Shown here piece by piece: positions 18,914 to 29,801 of a DNA stretch of 64,000 bases. Source of the stretch: Phragmitibacter flavus (lineage in GTDB: Bacteria > Verrucomicrobiota > Verrucomicrobiia > Verrucomicrobiales > Verrucomicrobiaceae); NCBI RefSeq assembly GCF_005780165.1, contig NZ_VAUV01000005.1:248001-312000 (forward strand), given 5' to 3'. The stretch's first letter is position 1, and each line of letters starts with the position of its first letter. Below the pieces are notes generated by a model that saw nothing but the letters and a program-made list of their open reading frames with translations, ran no database searches and had not been told where the DNA came from. The position numbers and the translations under genes were made by a program.

Positions 18914-18965
18914 CGGGACAGGCAGAATGCCTGTCTCACCCACAGGCTGCAAGCCTGTGTCACAC
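18914..18965. repeat. REP half-unit at the argH stop codon
   Basis: One half-unit (two palindromes, ending CAAGCCTGTGTCACA). Its outer TGACACAGG sequence supplies the TGA stop codon of argH. It lies between argH and the RAYT gene. Confidence 0.9.
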
Positions 18966-20357
18966 ACTGAGGGTTTCACGCCATTGGGCGAGGCGGGAGG
19001 CGACGTTTTTGGGGGAGGGGGCGCCGATGCCTTGACGGGCGGCGAGGGCGACGTCCATTTGCAAGACGGTGGTGACGTCGGATTCGAAGGCGGGGCTGAA
19101 TTGTTGGTAATCGGCGACGGTGAGGTCGTGGAAGGTGGTGCCGACTTCAAGGCAGTGATGCACGAGCTTGCCGATGACTTCGTGCGCCTGACGGAAGGGG
19201 ACACCATGGGTCACGAGGTAGTCGGCGAGGTCAGTGGCAAGGAGGAGGGGGTCGCTGGCGGCGGCGGCGGTTTTTTCGCGGTTGACGTCCATGCCGCTGA
19301 CCATTTCGGCGAAGACTTCGAGGGCGAGATTGATGGTGTCGAGGGAGTCAAAGAGGGGTTCCTTGTCCTCCTGCATGTCGCGGTTGTAGGTCATGGGGAG
19401 ACCTTTCAAGAGCGTGAGCAGAGCGGTAAGGTTGCCAATGAGACGGGCGGATTTGCCACGGGTGAGTTCGGCGACATCAGGGTTCTTTTTCTGCGGCATC
19501 AGGGAGCTGCCGGTGGTGTGGGCGTCGGCAAGGGCAATAAAGCCGAATTCGGCAGAGGCCCAGAGGATGATGTCTTCGCTGAGGCGGCTGAGGTGGACGC
19601 CGAGGAGGGCGATGTCGAAGAGCAGTTCAGCGGCGAAATCGCGGTCGCTGACGGCGTCCATGGAGTTTTGGGTGACGCTGTCGAAGTCGAGCTGTTGGGC
19701 GACGAATTCGCGGTCGATGATGATGGTGCTGCCGGCGAGAGCGCCGGAGCCGAGGGGGAGGACGTTGAGGCGTTTGCGGGTGTCGGCGAGGCGGGAGGCG
19801 TCGCGATCGAGCATTTCCACATAAGCGAGGAGGTGGTGGGCGAAGTAGACGGGCTGCCCACGCTGGAGGTGGGTGTAGCCGGGCATGATGGCGTCCTGGC
19901 CGCGGGTGGCGCATTCGACGAGGGCGCGTTGGAGGTCGCGGGTGAGGTGGGAGATCTGGTCGATGGCGTCGCGGGTGTAGAGCCGGATGTCGGTGGCGAC
20001 CTGGTCGTTGCGGCTGCGCGCGGTGTGGAGCTTGGCTCCGGCGGGTCCGATGCGTTTGGTGAGCTCGGACTCGATGTTCATGTGGACGTCTTCGAGTTCG
20101 ATGCTCCATGTGAAGCTGCCGGCGTCGATGTCGGCTTTGATGCCGAGCAGGCCGTCTTCGATGGACTGACGTTCGTCGGTGGTCAGGATGCCGATCTTTT
20201 CGAGTCCTTTGGCGTGGGCGATGGAGCCACGGATGTCGTGGGCGTAGAGTCGCCAGTCGAATGATACGGATTCACCATAACGCTGCACGAGCGCGCTGGT
20301 CGGTTGTTGAAATCGGCCTTTCCACATGGGGAGGGGACGATTAGCCGGGATTGGCAA
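18960..20357 (-). CDS. argH: Argininosuccinate lyase
   Basis: Last enzyme of arginine synthesis, which splits argininosuccinate into arginine and fumarate. The 465 residues are full length, with the fumarase/aspartase superfamily signature SSLMPQKKNPD, the N-terminal YGESVSFDWRL block and the TARSRNDQ substrate loop. The stop codon TGA is formed by the first bases of a REP element, so the extreme C-terminus may have been trimmed or re-made by the insertion. The rest of the protein looks normal. Confidence 0.96.
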   Translation of the reverse strand: MPIPANRPLPMWKGRFQQPTSALVQRYGESVSFDWRLYAHDIRGSIAHAKGLEKIGILTTDERQSIEDGLLGIKADIDAGSFTWSIELEDVHMNIESELTKRIGPAGAKLHTARSRNDQVATDIRLYTRDAIDQISHLTRDLQRALVECATRGQDAIMPGYTHLQRGQPVYFAHHLLAYVEMLDRDASRLADTRKRLNVLPLGSGALAGSTIIIDREFVAQQLDFDSVTQNSMDAVSDRDFAAELLFDIALLGVHLSRLSEDIILWASAEFGFIALADAHTTGSSLMPQKKNPDVAELTRGKSARLIGNLTALLTLLKGLPMTYNRDMQEDKEPLFDSLDTINLALEVFAEMVSGMDVNREKTAAAASDPLLLATDLADYLVTHGVPFRQAHEVIGKLVHHCLEVGTTFHDLTVADYQQFSPAFESDVTTVLQMDVALAARQGIGAPSPKNVASRLAQWRETLSV

Positions 20358-20406
20358 ATGGGCAACGGGTTCTTGGTTGCGTTGTTGTGATTGGGATTTT
20401 AGAGGA

Positions 20407-20455
20407 TGACGGACAGGATGTCCGTCGGACGCACCGACTGGAAGTCCGTGTTACG
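20407..20455. repeat. Second palindromic repeat family
   Basis: GACGGACAGGATGTCCGTC followed by ACTGGAAGTCCGTGTTACGG, a palindrome pair with the same layout as the REPs nearby but different sequence. A fragment (GACGGACAGGAT) recurs about 60 bp later. It lies in the 214-bp argH-fur gap. Confidence 0.75.
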
Positions 20456-20516
20456 GCTGGGGATGTTTGACGGACAGGATGGGGGCTGAGCGTGAGGTTG
20501 AGCGTCGAGACGCTAG

Positions 20517-20565
20517 AGACAGGCAAAATGCCTGTCCCACCCACAGGCTGCAAGCCTGTGTCACT
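20517..20565. repeat. REP half-unit downstream of fur
   Basis: Same half-unit as the copy at the argH stop (AGGCAAAATGCCT, then ACAGGCTGCAAGCCTGT). It begins 7 bp past the fur stop codon. Confidence 0.88.
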
Positions 20566-20571
20566 ACTGGG

Positions 20572-21075
20572 TTAGTGGGTCACCACGTGTTCGTGGTCGT
20601 GACCGTGACCGCAGCCACCGGTGCGGGTGCATTGACCGGTGCGGGCGAGTTCGTCGCAGTTGGCGGTGATGCGGATGCTTTTGCCGGAGGGGGTGAAGCC
20701 AAGGCGTTTGGTGATGCAGTCCTCAAGGAGGGTGATGTGGTCGTCTTCGAACTCAACCACACGGTCACAGTCCTGGCAGATGAGGTGATTGTGCTCGGGT
20801 TTGTCGAGGAAATTGGGATCGTAGTAGGTCTGGTCGCGGCCGAGGTCGACTTCGTGAAGAAGTTTGCATTCGACGAGCAGACCGAGGGTTCGGTAGACGG
20901 TGGCGCGGGAGACACTGCGGTCGATCTTGCGCACCATGTCATGCAGTTCTTCGGCGTTGAAGTGTTCGGTGGTGCCGAAAGCGGCTTCCACGATGACGTC
21001 ACGCTGCTTGGTGCGGCGAAGCCCCTTGTTGGTCAGAAATTGATCAAGCTGCTTGCGGACGGTCTCGGTCATCAT
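20572..21075 (-). CDS. fur: Ferric uptake regulator family protein
   Basis: A 167-residue Fur-family metalloregulator. The winged-helix N-terminus (LRRTKQRDVIVEAAF) is followed by the dimerisation domain with HNHLICQDCDRVVEFED. The tail is rich in Cys and His (GQCTRTGGCGHGHDHEH), which could bind extra metal. Family members repress iron, zinc or peroxide genes. The HNHLICQDC block fits Fur or PerR, and I cannot separate them here. Confidence 0.9.
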   Translation of the reverse strand: MMTETVRKQLDQFLTNKGLRRTKQRDVIVEAAFGTTEHFNAEELHDMVRKIDRSVSRATVYRTLGLLVECKLLHEVDLGRDQTYYDPNFLDKPEHNHLICQDCDRVVEFEDDHITLLEDCITKRLGFTPSGKSIRITANCDELARTGQCTRTGGCGHGHDHEHVVTH

Positions 21076-21160
21076 ACTTTAGAATCATTCCAAACAAAGG
21101 GTCGGTGGTCAACTGACATTCGTGGGAGAATTCTTCACGCTTTGGCTGATCGCGTGGGAG

Positions 21161-21231
21161 AGCGGGCGATGAGAATCGAACTCACGTATCAAGCTTGGGA
21201 AGCTCGTGTTCTACCATTGAACTACGCCCGC
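21161..21231 (-). tRNA. tRNA-Gly (anticodon CCC)
   Basis: A full cloverleaf on the minus strand: acceptor stem GCGGGCG/CGCCCGC, D arm GTTC/GAAC, anticodon loop TTCCCAA with anticodon CCC, and a T arm containing TTCGATT. Discriminator U. CCA is not encoded. Confidence 0.95.
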
Positions 21232-21292
21232 GAAAAGGTTGGGGGATTGTGGCGATTTTGTCCTGATTGTCAATGCCGGTCTGGGATCAGAA

Positions 21293-22606
21293 TCAGGAGT
21301 CGGTCGGAAGTTCCTCGGGGAGTTTCAGTTCCGGCATTTCGGTGTCGGAAGGTGCGGAGGATTTTTTCTCGGGTGTCGGCGGTTTTTCTTTCGCCTTCTC
21401 CTTGGTTTTGTCGGCCGACTTCTCGGCTGTTTTGGCCGGTTTTTCAGGGGTCAGTGGCGGGGCGTTGGGTGGCGGGGATTCGGTGTATTGTTTCCACCAG
21501 GACTCGAGGGTGTCGATTTCGAAAAGCTGGGCGCGATAGCCGGTGAGCTGCTCGAAACTGAAGGTGGCCTCCTTGACGACGTCGAGGTTGGGATCGGATT
21601 TGATGGCTTTGGTGAGGGCATCGCCAACGGTGGTGGAGCGGCGCAGGCCGAGGAGGTTGGCGGCTTTGAGGCGGACCTGCCAGGGGTGTTCGGGGTTGCC
21701 TAAGAGGCGGATGAGCTGTTCGTCGCTAAGCTGGGTGTCGCGAAGGGCGGCGGCGTCAGGGTAGTAGTCGCCGACAGGAATGTCGAATCGGTCGAGGCGT
21801 GAACCGCTGAGGTAGTAGTTCTGCACGCGAAGGATTTCGGCGCGTGTGGCGTGGACGAGGGTGGCGAGGCGTGGATCGTCCATGGACTTCCACAGTTGTT
21901 CGTAAGGGGCGCGGTTGGCGGTGGCGATGGCTTCGTCGGCGTAGGCGGTGAGGCGGTTGCGTTCCTTGAGCAGGAGGAAGTCGTCGGTGAGCGGGGTGGC
22001 GGGAGTGAGCGCCGGGGCGACGGCAACGGCGGGCGGAGGAGGGACCGTGGGGGCCTGCTGAGTTCGGTTGGCGAGGGCTTTGGTGGCTTGTTCGGTTTCG
22101 GCGAGGCGTTTTTGGGTGGCCTGCAGCTGGGCCTGCAGGTCGGCGAATTTCTCGGCGAGATTGGAGTCAGTATTGGCAGCGACGCTGGTTGCTGGGGCCG
22201 GACTGGTGGATGGCGGATTCGGGTTGTTGGGACGAACGGGGACGGGGTGGCCGGAAAGGCGTTGATCGATTTGATCGTTGATGGTGTTGTAATACCAGGC
22301 TCCGAAGGCTCCGATGATGAGGAGGTTGCAGAGCAGAATGAGTCCGAGAAGTTTCAGGATCGAGCCGCCGCGACGCTGATTGGTGGGGCGGTTGGTCTTG
22401 ACGATGTAGCTGGTCGGGGCCGGTGCAGGAGCTGCGGACGCTGAAGAAGAAGGGGAGAGAACGGGGACATCGTCATCGTCCGCGAGCAGGGGTTTGCGGC
22501 GTGGCACAGTCTGTTTTCCAACGGCGACAACAGGGGTGGGTTGGATTTCCCGTGCGAGTGGTTCGGTAGGGGGATTCTGCGAAAAGTTGGGTTCTCTTGT
22601 CTCCAT
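21293..22606 (-). CDS. Membrane-anchored protein with a possible HEAT-like C-terminal region
   Basis: No family recognised. The start is taken at the ATG at 22606 (437 residues). An upstream in-frame ATG would overlap the divergent exosortase start. The layout is a disordered Pro/Ala-rich cytoplasmic part, one transmembrane helix near residues 80-105 (ILKLLGLILLCNLLIIGAFGAWYY), and a short coiled coil (about 150-185). A helical domain follows with the flavour of HEAT repeats (LLGNPEHPWQVRLKAANLLG, then AIKSDPNLDVVKEAT). The tail is Lys/Pro/Glu-rich. Confidence 0.7.
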   Translation of the reverse strand: METREPNFSQNPPTEPLAREIQPTPVVAVGKQTVPRRKPLLADDDDVPVLSPSSSASAAPAPAPTSYIVKTNRPTNQRRGGSILKLLGLILLCNLLIIGAFGAWYYNTINDQIDQRLSGHPVPVRPNNPNPPSTSPAPATSVAANTDSNLAEKFADLQAQLQATQKRLAETEQATKALANRTQQAPTVPPPPAVAVAPALTPATPLTDDFLLLKERNRLTAYADEAIATANRAPYEQLWKSMDDPRLATLVHATRAEILRVQNYYLSGSRLDRFDIPVGDYYPDAAALRDTQLSDEQLIRLLGNPEHPWQVRLKAANLLGLRRSTTVGDALTKAIKSDPNLDVVKEATFSFEQLTGYRAQLFEIDTLESWWKQYTESPPPNAPPLTPEKPAKTAEKSADKTKEKAKEKPPTPEKKSSAPSDTEMPELKLPEELPTDS

Positions 22607-22661
22607 GAAGGTGTGGGAAAATATCGTGGCGCTTGCCGGATGGGGTTGGCAAGCGTTATGA

Positions 22662-24476
<1,815 letters not shown>

Positions 24477-24588
24477 GGTGGCGATGGACAGCGGAACCGC
24501 CTGAGGCTTTTTTCGCGAATTGCGTGAATTGCGTGATTTGATGGTGAAGCAGGTTGAACTTTTCGCGTCGCACCGCTAGTAAAGTGGC

Positions 24589-25686
24589 ATGCACGATCCA
24601 CGCATCGACCTTCTTGCCAAACAGCTCGTCCGCTACTCCACCCAGGTGCAGAAAGGCGAGAAGGTGTTGTTGGATTGTTATGACACACCGCCCGCAGTGG
24701 CTTTGGCATTGATTCGTGCGGTGGTGGCCGCGAAGGCGATCCCGGTGGTGAAGCTGCATGATGCGACGGTGACCCGGGAATTGATGAAGCACGCGACGCC
24801 CGAGGGGTATGAGATGCTGGCGAAGAACAATCTGGATCTGATGAAGGAGATGGACGCCTACATCGCGGTGCGCGGTAGTCACAACATCACCGAGATGTCG
24901 GATGTGCCGGCGGCGAAGATGCAGCTGGTGATGGACAAGCTGCGTCCGGTGATCAATGAGCGGGTCAACCATACCAAGTGGTGTGTGTTGCGCTGGCCGA
25001 CGGCGGCGATGGCGCAGCAGGCGGGGATGAGCTCCGAGGCGTTTGAAGATTTCTTTTTCCGGGTGTGTTTGCTGGACTACAAAGCGCTTCTGCCAGCGAT
25101 GAATGCGCTGAAAAAATACATGGACGCGGCGAGCAAGGTTCACATCAAGGGCCCGGGCACCGATTTGACTTTCAGTTTGAAAGGGCTCAAGGCGATCGCT
25201 TGCGGTGGCACGCACAACATCCCTGATGGCGAAGTGTTTTCGGCTCCGGTGAAGAACAGCGTTGAAGGCGTCGTGAGCTACAATGCGCCGACGGTGTATC
25301 AAGGCATGGCCTTTGACAACGTGCGGCTGGAGTTCAAGGAGGGCAAGATTGTGAATGCAACGAGCAACAACACCAAGGCCTTGAACAAGGTGCTCGACAG
25401 CGACGAAGGGGCCCGATACATTGGTGAATTTGCCATTGGATTTAACCGCGAGATTCGCGAGCCGATGCGCGACATTTTGTTTGATGAGAAGATTGCCGGT
25501 TCATTCCATTTCACGCCGGGTCAGGCCTATGAAGGTGTGGCGGACAACGGCAACCGCAGTTCGGTGCATTGGGATCTGGTGTGCATTCAGCGTCCGGATT
25601 ACGGTGGCGGTGAAATCTGGTTTGATGACACCTTGATCCGCAAGAACGGGAAGTTTCTGCCGAAGGATTTGCAGAAGCTCAACTGA
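24589..25686 (+). CDS. Aminopeptidase, M29 (AmpS/aminopeptidase T) family
   Basis: A 365-residue M29 metallo-aminopeptidase. The metal ligands are in place: Glu in [10 protein letters not shown], Glu in [12 protein letters not shown], His in [11 protein letters not shown], and His-Trp-Asp in SSVHWDLVC. It should release N-terminal residues from peptides in the cytoplasm. It is slightly shorter than the usual 400-410 residues, with no visible gap in the catalytic half. Confidence 0.92.
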   Translation: MHDPRIDLLAKQLVRYSTQVQKGEKVLLDCYDTPPAVALALIRAVVAAKAIPVVKLHDATVTRELMKHATPEGYEMLAKNNLDLMKEMDAYIAVRGSHNITEMSDVPAAKMQLVMDKLRPVINERVNHTKWCVLRWPTAAMAQQAGMSSEAFEDFFFRVCLLDYKALLPAMNALKKYMDAASKVHIKGPGTDLTFSLKGLKAIACGGTHNIPDGEVFSAPVKNSVEGVVSYNAPTVYQGMAFDNVRLEFKEGKIVNATSNNTKALNKVLDSDEGARYIGEFAIGFNREIREPMRDILFDEKIAGSFHFTPGQAYEGVADNGNRSSVHWDLVCIQRPDYGGGEIWFDDTLIRKNGKFLPKDLQKLN

Positions 25687-25712
25687 GCAGAAAATTTTGA
25701 TGGGATCGTTTC

Positions 25713-26243
25713 ATGATGCGTATGGAGAAAATTTTGAAACAGGTGGTCCGCGCTGGCGCGGGTTTGGTGATCGTCGTGGCGTTGGCGAGTTGTTCTTCCG
25801 GCAACAAGAAGAAGGGGTTGCCGACGAACCTGCCGAACATCTCGCTGAGTTCAACGTCGGCGACACCACCGCATAACATGCCGAGCTATGCCTATCCGTT
25901 TGATTCCAGCGGCACCTATGTGTCGGCCTGGGCGGCGGAAGGGGAACGGCGTTCGGGTCGATCAGGAGCCGCCAACAACAGCGATGTGCAGCGCTGGACT
26001 GGTTCACATGGTTCATCCAGGACGGCGTCGAGAAGTTCGAGTTCGAGCAAGCCTAGGGTGACGACCACCACCAAACGCAAGACGACTTCTTCAAGTGGCA
26101 GTCGTTCGCATGTGGTGAAGAAGGGCGACACCCTGTATGGCCTGGCGCGGCGTTATGGTTCGACGGTGGCGAAGATCAAGTCGGCCAGCGGTTTGCGTTC
26201 CGACCTGCTTCGGCCAGGGATGACGCTGAGAATTCCCCGATAG
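25713..26243 (+). CDS. LysM-domain lipoprotein
   Basis: A 176-residue protein: signal peptide with lipobox (LASC, Cys about 29), a low-complexity Ser/Thr/Arg-rich linker (about 60-125), then one LysM domain (SHVVKKGDTLYGLARRYGSTVAKIKSASGL) that binds glycan chains of peptidoglycan. It precedes an Amidase_3 gene by 26 bp, so the two likely work together on the wall. Confidence 0.88.
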   Translation: MMRMEKILKQVVRAGAGLVIVVALASCSSGNKKKGLPTNLPNISLSSTSATPPHNMPSYAYPFDSSGTYVSAWAAEGERRSGRSGAANNSDVQRWTGSHGSSRTASRSSSSSKPRVTTTTKRKTTSSSGSRSHVVKKGDTLYGLARRYGSTVAKIKSASGLRSDLLRPGMTLRIPR

Positions 26244-26269
26244 ACTCGTCAGTCGTATTGCCGGACGCC

Positions 26270-26902
26270 ATGAACTGCTTTGGAACGGCAATGATCGCGG
26301 GGATGGTGAGGCGGAAGGCGGTGCTGTTGGTCGTTGGGCTGGGCCTGGCGATGGTGGCCTCGGCCTCGGCCTTTTCGGTGGTGGTGATCGATCCGGGTCA
26401 TGGCGGAAGTGATCCGGGGACGCGGTGGCATGGGTTGGTGGAGAAAAATCTTGCTTTGGATGTGGCAAAGCGGGTGGACGAGATTCTGCGCGGAGAAGGC
26501 GTGCCGACGGTGATGACGCGGCGCACAGACCGGACGGTTTCGCTGGATGCGCGGGCGGGCATGGCGAACCGGTTTGCCAATTCGCTGCTGGTGAGCATTC
26601 ACTTCAATGCCAACCGGATTCAGGGCATCAGTGGGTATGAAACCTTTTACCGGAGCGCGAAGGGCAAGACGATCGCGTTGACGCTGCAGAAGGCGATGGG
26701 CGAGAAGATCAAGGGACGAAACCGCGGGGTGAAAAATTACGATTTTGCGGTGCTGACGCGGACCAAAGGACCGGCCGTGTTGATCGAATGTGCCTTCATC
26801 AGCAACCGGACGGAAGCCAACCGGGTGCAGACGGCGGCTCATCGCCAGGCGCTGGCATTGGGGATTGCGAACGGGATCATCCGTTCGCGCAAGTTGTGGT
26901 AG
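26270..26902 (+). CDS. N-acetylmuramoyl-L-alanine amidase (Amidase_3, AmiC type)
   Basis: An exported zinc amidase. The catalytic domain starts at VVVIDPGHGGSDPG (first His ligand), with the second ligand region LALDVAKRV, SIHFNAN (His) and VLIECAFISN (Glu). A signal sequence (KAVLLVVGLGLAMVASASA) supports the ATG at 26270 over the TTG at 26258. The last 26 bp overlap the end of the convergent folA gene. Confidence 0.9.
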   Translation: MNCFGTAMIAGMVRRKAVLLVVGLGLAMVASASAFSVVVIDPGHGGSDPGTRWHGLVEKNLALDVAKRVDEILRGEGVPTVMTRRTDRTVSLDARAGMANRFANSLLVSIHFNANRIQGISGYETFYRSAKGKTIALTLQKAMGEKIKGRNRGVKNYDFAVLTRTKGPAVLIECAFISNRTEANRVQTAAHRQALALGIANGIIRSRKLW

Positions 26903-27434
26903 GGGCAGCCGTGGTGGTTGGAGCCCGATCAAAAGTGATGATGTCCAAAGACCAGGGATTTTGCTGGTCGGCAGGATGATGGACGAGGTCGGTTTGATGC
27001 CAAATCTCCTGATTCCAAGGCGGGAAATACACGGGATGGCTGGCGGGAGGAAAGCGGTGATGGACTTGCGTGATGATCAGGCGTTGGGCGAAGGGGAGTG
27101 CGGCGGCGTAGGTTTTTGCGCCGCCGCAGCAGATAAGTTCGGAGGCGTGGTGATCGCGGGCGAGACGCAGGGCGGCCTCGACGGAGGCGATGGCTTTGCC
27201 GTGTTCAGGGTGCCACTCGGTTCGGCTGGTCAAGGTGAGCGGGGTGTGGGCTGGCTTGAACCAGTCGCGCATTTCTTCGTAGGTGCGACGTCCGAGAAGG
27301 AGCCATTGATTGCGGGTGACGGATCGAAAGTGTTCGACGTCGAGAGGCAGATGCCAGGGGATGCCGTGTTCGTTGGCGAGGAGTCGGTTCTGATCGACGG
27401 CCGCGATTAAGGTGAGTCGCGGGTGCGTTTGCAT
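26877..27434 (-). CDS. folA: Dihydrofolate reductase
   Basis: NADPH-dependent reductase that regenerates tetrahydrofolate. Visible motifs: LIAAVDQNRLLANEHGIPWHLPLDVEHFR (Met20-loop equivalent and substrate site), LLLGRRTYEEM (cofactor site) and ICCGGAKTYAAAL (second nucleotide loop). The ATG at 27434 is chosen because the fold begins at once; upstream in-frame codons are not conserved. The C-terminus has about 15 low-complexity residues (TTTAAPTTT) overlapping the convergent amidase gene. Confidence 0.9.
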   Translation of the reverse strand: MQTHPRLTLIAAVDQNRLLANEHGIPWHLPLDVEHFRSVTRNQWLLLGRRTYEEMRDWFKPAHTPLTLTSRTEWHPEHGKAIASVEAALRLARDHHASELICCGGAKTYAAALPFAQRLIITQVHHRFPPASHPVYFPPWNQEIWHQTDLVHHPADQQNPWSLDIITFDRAPTTTAAPTTTCANG

Positions 27435-27465
27435 GCGTCTGTTTCCCGAAGCGATAGTTGCTGTT

Positions 27466-28488
27466 TTATCGACTGAAGATCGTGGTCTGGCCTTCGGGGA
27501 GCAGTTGCACGCGGTTTTCCCAACCAAGTCTGGCGGCGGATTCGACCAGTCGGATGGCGGGTTCCTGGATGGGTTCGCCTCCCAATGGGAAGGTGCCGAA
27601 ATGCATCGGGATGAGGTGACTGGCTCCCATCATGTCGGCGGCTTCGATGGCTTCCTCAGGATTCATGTGAACGGCTCGTCCGCTGGGGGCGCGGTAGGCT
27701 CCGATGGGCATGAGGGCGACGTCGATGCTGGCGTGTTTGCCGATTTCCTCAAACCCGTCAAACATGGAGCTGTCGCCACAATGAAAAATGGTCTGGTCGC
27801 CGTGTTGGATGAGATAGGCACCGAACTGCCGGTAGGTGTCGTGGATGAAACGGGCTCCCCAGTGTTTGGTGGGAACGAAGGTGATTTTCAGATCGCCGAC
27901 TGAGGCAGTTTTCCAGTATTCGAGTTCGATGATTTTGCTGAACGCACAGTTTTTGACGACGTTGCCAACGCCTTTGGGGACGATGATGGGTTGTCCGGCG
28001 GCGATGGCGCGGAGGCTGGGAAGATGCAGGTGATCGAAGTGCGCATGGGTGATGAGCACGAGGTCGATGTAGGGCAGCAGACGGCTGGTGAGGCTCGGAT
28101 GGCTGATGCGTTTGACCGGTCCATGCCACAGCGCCCAGTTGGGATCGACGAGGATGTTTTGACCGCCGATATGGATGAGAAACCCCGCGTGACCGAGCCA
28201 GGTGACGCCGGTTTGGTTGAGTTCGAGTCCGGCAAGCAGGGAGGAGGGACTGCTGGGAAGCCGGGTCGCCAGGAAGTGCGGGATGAGGACTTCGTTGATG
28301 AACTGAATGTTGCGTTTCTGCCAGCCGCGACTGGGCAAGAGTCCCACATGGTTGCCATTGCCGTTGCCGTTAACCGAGGCTGCGACACTTTCGACGCTGC
28401 GCGCCTTTCCGAATCGGAGCTTGAGCGACAGTCGGCCTCTTCGCGGCGGAGGGGTGCTCGAAGAAGGATCGGGCGATGATTTTGACAT
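27466..28488 (-). CDS. MBL-fold metallohydrolase (UlaG/NAPE-PLD-like)
   Basis: A metallo-beta-lactamase-fold hydrolase of about 340 residues. The metal motif HAHFDHLHLPS is present, with a further His/Asp in HWGARF and HCGDSSMFDG. The block VTWLGHAGFLIHIGGQNILVDPNW is typical of UlaG/NAPE-PLD-like lactonases and phosphodiesterases. The substrate is unknown. The start is set at the ATG at 28488; the frame is open to 28638, but those codons run into the control region of the divergent gene. Confidence 0.82.
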   Translation of the reverse strand: MSKSSPDPSSSTPPPRRGRLSLKLRFGKARSVESVAASVNGNGNGNHVGLLPSRGWQKRNIQFINEVLIPHFLATRLPSSPSSLLAGLELNQTGVTWLGHAGFLIHIGGQNILVDPNWALWHGPVKRISHPSLTSRLLPYIDLVLITHAHFDHLHLPSLRAIAAGQPIIVPKGVGNVVKNCAFSKIIELEYWKTASVGDLKITFVPTKHWGARFIHDTYRQFGAYLIQHGDQTIFHCGDSSMFDGFEEIGKHASIDVALMPIGAYRAPSGRAVHMNPEEAIEAADMMGASHLIPMHFGTFPLGGEPIQEPAIRLVESAARLGWENRVQLLPEGQTTIFSR

Positions 28489-28654
28489 GATTGGGAGAAG
28501 CGGCCTGGGGATGCAGTTGAGGATTTTACGCGCGGGGTGGGGTGGATGACAAGATTGCTTTTTCTTTTCGGACGTTGCGTTTGGCTCGGCCATGGTCACA
28601 TTCGAGATCGAGACGTGAACCACCCAGTCATCAAGCAATTATCGCGCCGTGAAT

Positions 28655-29245
28655 ATGTCATCTCAATCTCAGACCAAAACGGACTTGCGTCGTTGGATCA
28701 ACGCTCAAATTCGCGAGGTTCCGAAGGAGCAGCGGGCGCTCTGGTCGCATCAGGTGCAGGAGGTTTTGATGGGCAATCCCGCATGGCTCCCCAAGGACGG
28801 CGGTGGGGTGGTGGCGATTTTTGGGGGAATGAAGCTGGAGGTGGACGTGATGCCGCTTTTTTCGTGGTTGCAGGAAAAGGGGTGTGAAGTGGCGCTTTTT
28901 GCCTTGGATGGCGATCTCATGACGCCGTGGAGGGTGCGTCTACATGGGGATCTCCAATCGGGGGTGATGGGGGTGTTGGAACCGCTGCGCGAGGAGGGCG
29001 GGCGACTGGAGATTGCGGACCTTCAGGTGGTGCTGACGCCGGGACTGGCCTTTGATCGCGAATCCGGGATGCGCATGGGCCGTGGCAAGGGGCACTACGA
29101 CCGGATCTTTGGCGATCCAGGATTTCGCGGGCTCAAGATCGGGGTGGCGTTTGAGCTTCAGTTGATAACCGGGGTGCCAAGCGAGCCCCACGACCGTGCC
29201 ATGGATCATGTGGTGACGCAAAACGGCTGGCAGTCGTTTAAATGA
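28655..29245 (+). CDS. 5-formyltetrahydrofolate cyclo-ligase
   Basis: ATP-dependent enzyme converting 5-formyl-THF to 5,10-methenyl-THF. The C-terminal signature RMGRGKGHYDRIF (GxGxGxYDR) is intact, with LTPGLAFD before it. The ATG at 28655 follows a GTG at 28649, and either could start. It shares the folate pathway with folA 1.2 kb away but is on the other strand. Confidence 0.9.
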   Translation: MSSQSQTKTDLRRWINAQIREVPKEQRALWSHQVQEVLMGNPAWLPKDGGGVVAIFGGMKLEVDVMPLFSWLQEKGCEVALFALDGDLMTPWRVRLHGDLQSGVMGVLEPLREEGGRLEIADLQVVLTPGLAFDRESGMRMGRGKGHYDRIFGDPGFRGLKIGVAFELQLITGVPSEPHDRAMDHVVTQNGWQSFK

Positions 29246-29267
29246 CGGCGACCGGCAGATTCAAGAC

Positions 29268-29648
29268 TCATTCCGGCAGTTCCATCTTGAACTCCGGGAT
29301 GCGCACGTAGACGGGAGTGCCCTCGTCCGTCTGGCCGAAAAAGGTGCCATGGGCGATGCTGGGCTCGCTGATGACGTGGTAGCTGTTGTAACTGAACGTT
29401 TGTCCAGGTTGAAGCACGGGAGTGTGGCCGACCACGCCATCGCCTTCCACCACGAGGGTGCCGCCGCTGTCGTCTTTGACGATCCATTTGCGACCGACGA
29501 TGGTGACTGTTTCTTCCGAGGCGTTGTGGATGGAGAGGTAGTAGGCGAAAGGATGGGGTTTGTCCGGTGGAGCCATCATGTGGGGCAGGTAGACGACCTG
29601 ATCCACACTGACACTGAGTCCGGGGAGTTCTTCAAAGCGCAAAGACAT
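29268..29648 (-). CDS. apaG: ApaG/Co2+-efflux-like domain protein
   Basis: A 126-residue ApaG-fold protein (immunoglobulin-like beta sandwich). Motifs: YYLSIHNASEETVTIVGRKWIVKD, then VVGHTPVLQPGQTFSYNSYHVISEPSIAHGTFFG. The biochemical role of ApaG is unclear. The ATG at 29648 fits the family N-terminus; earlier in-frame codons do not. It ends 22 bp from the convergent cyclo-ligase gene and is the last normal chromosomal gene before the island. Confidence 0.9.
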   Translation of the reverse strand: MSLRFEELPGLSVSVDQVVYLPHMMAPPDKPHPFAYYLSIHNASEETVTIVGRKWIVKDDSGGTLVVEGDGVVGHTPVLQPGQTFSYNSYHVISEPSIAHGTFFGQTDEGTPVYVRIPEFKMELPE

Positions 29649-29801
29649 GGGGCGAGTCTGACACAATCGCGGAAAAAATCCACCGTCGTGTGGGGTCATG
29701 GGCAGAAGATCGACGAAAATCTCCTTTTGCCATTTCCACAATTTCGCGCATGTTCGTGGTTCGCCATGCCAAGCGGATTCTAAAGCGAGCATGGATGCAA
29801 T

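Noticed and set aside
18843-20264. Open frame of 473 codons on the plus strand
   Set aside because: Antisense to argH. The product is Gly/Val/Glu-rich with no motif.
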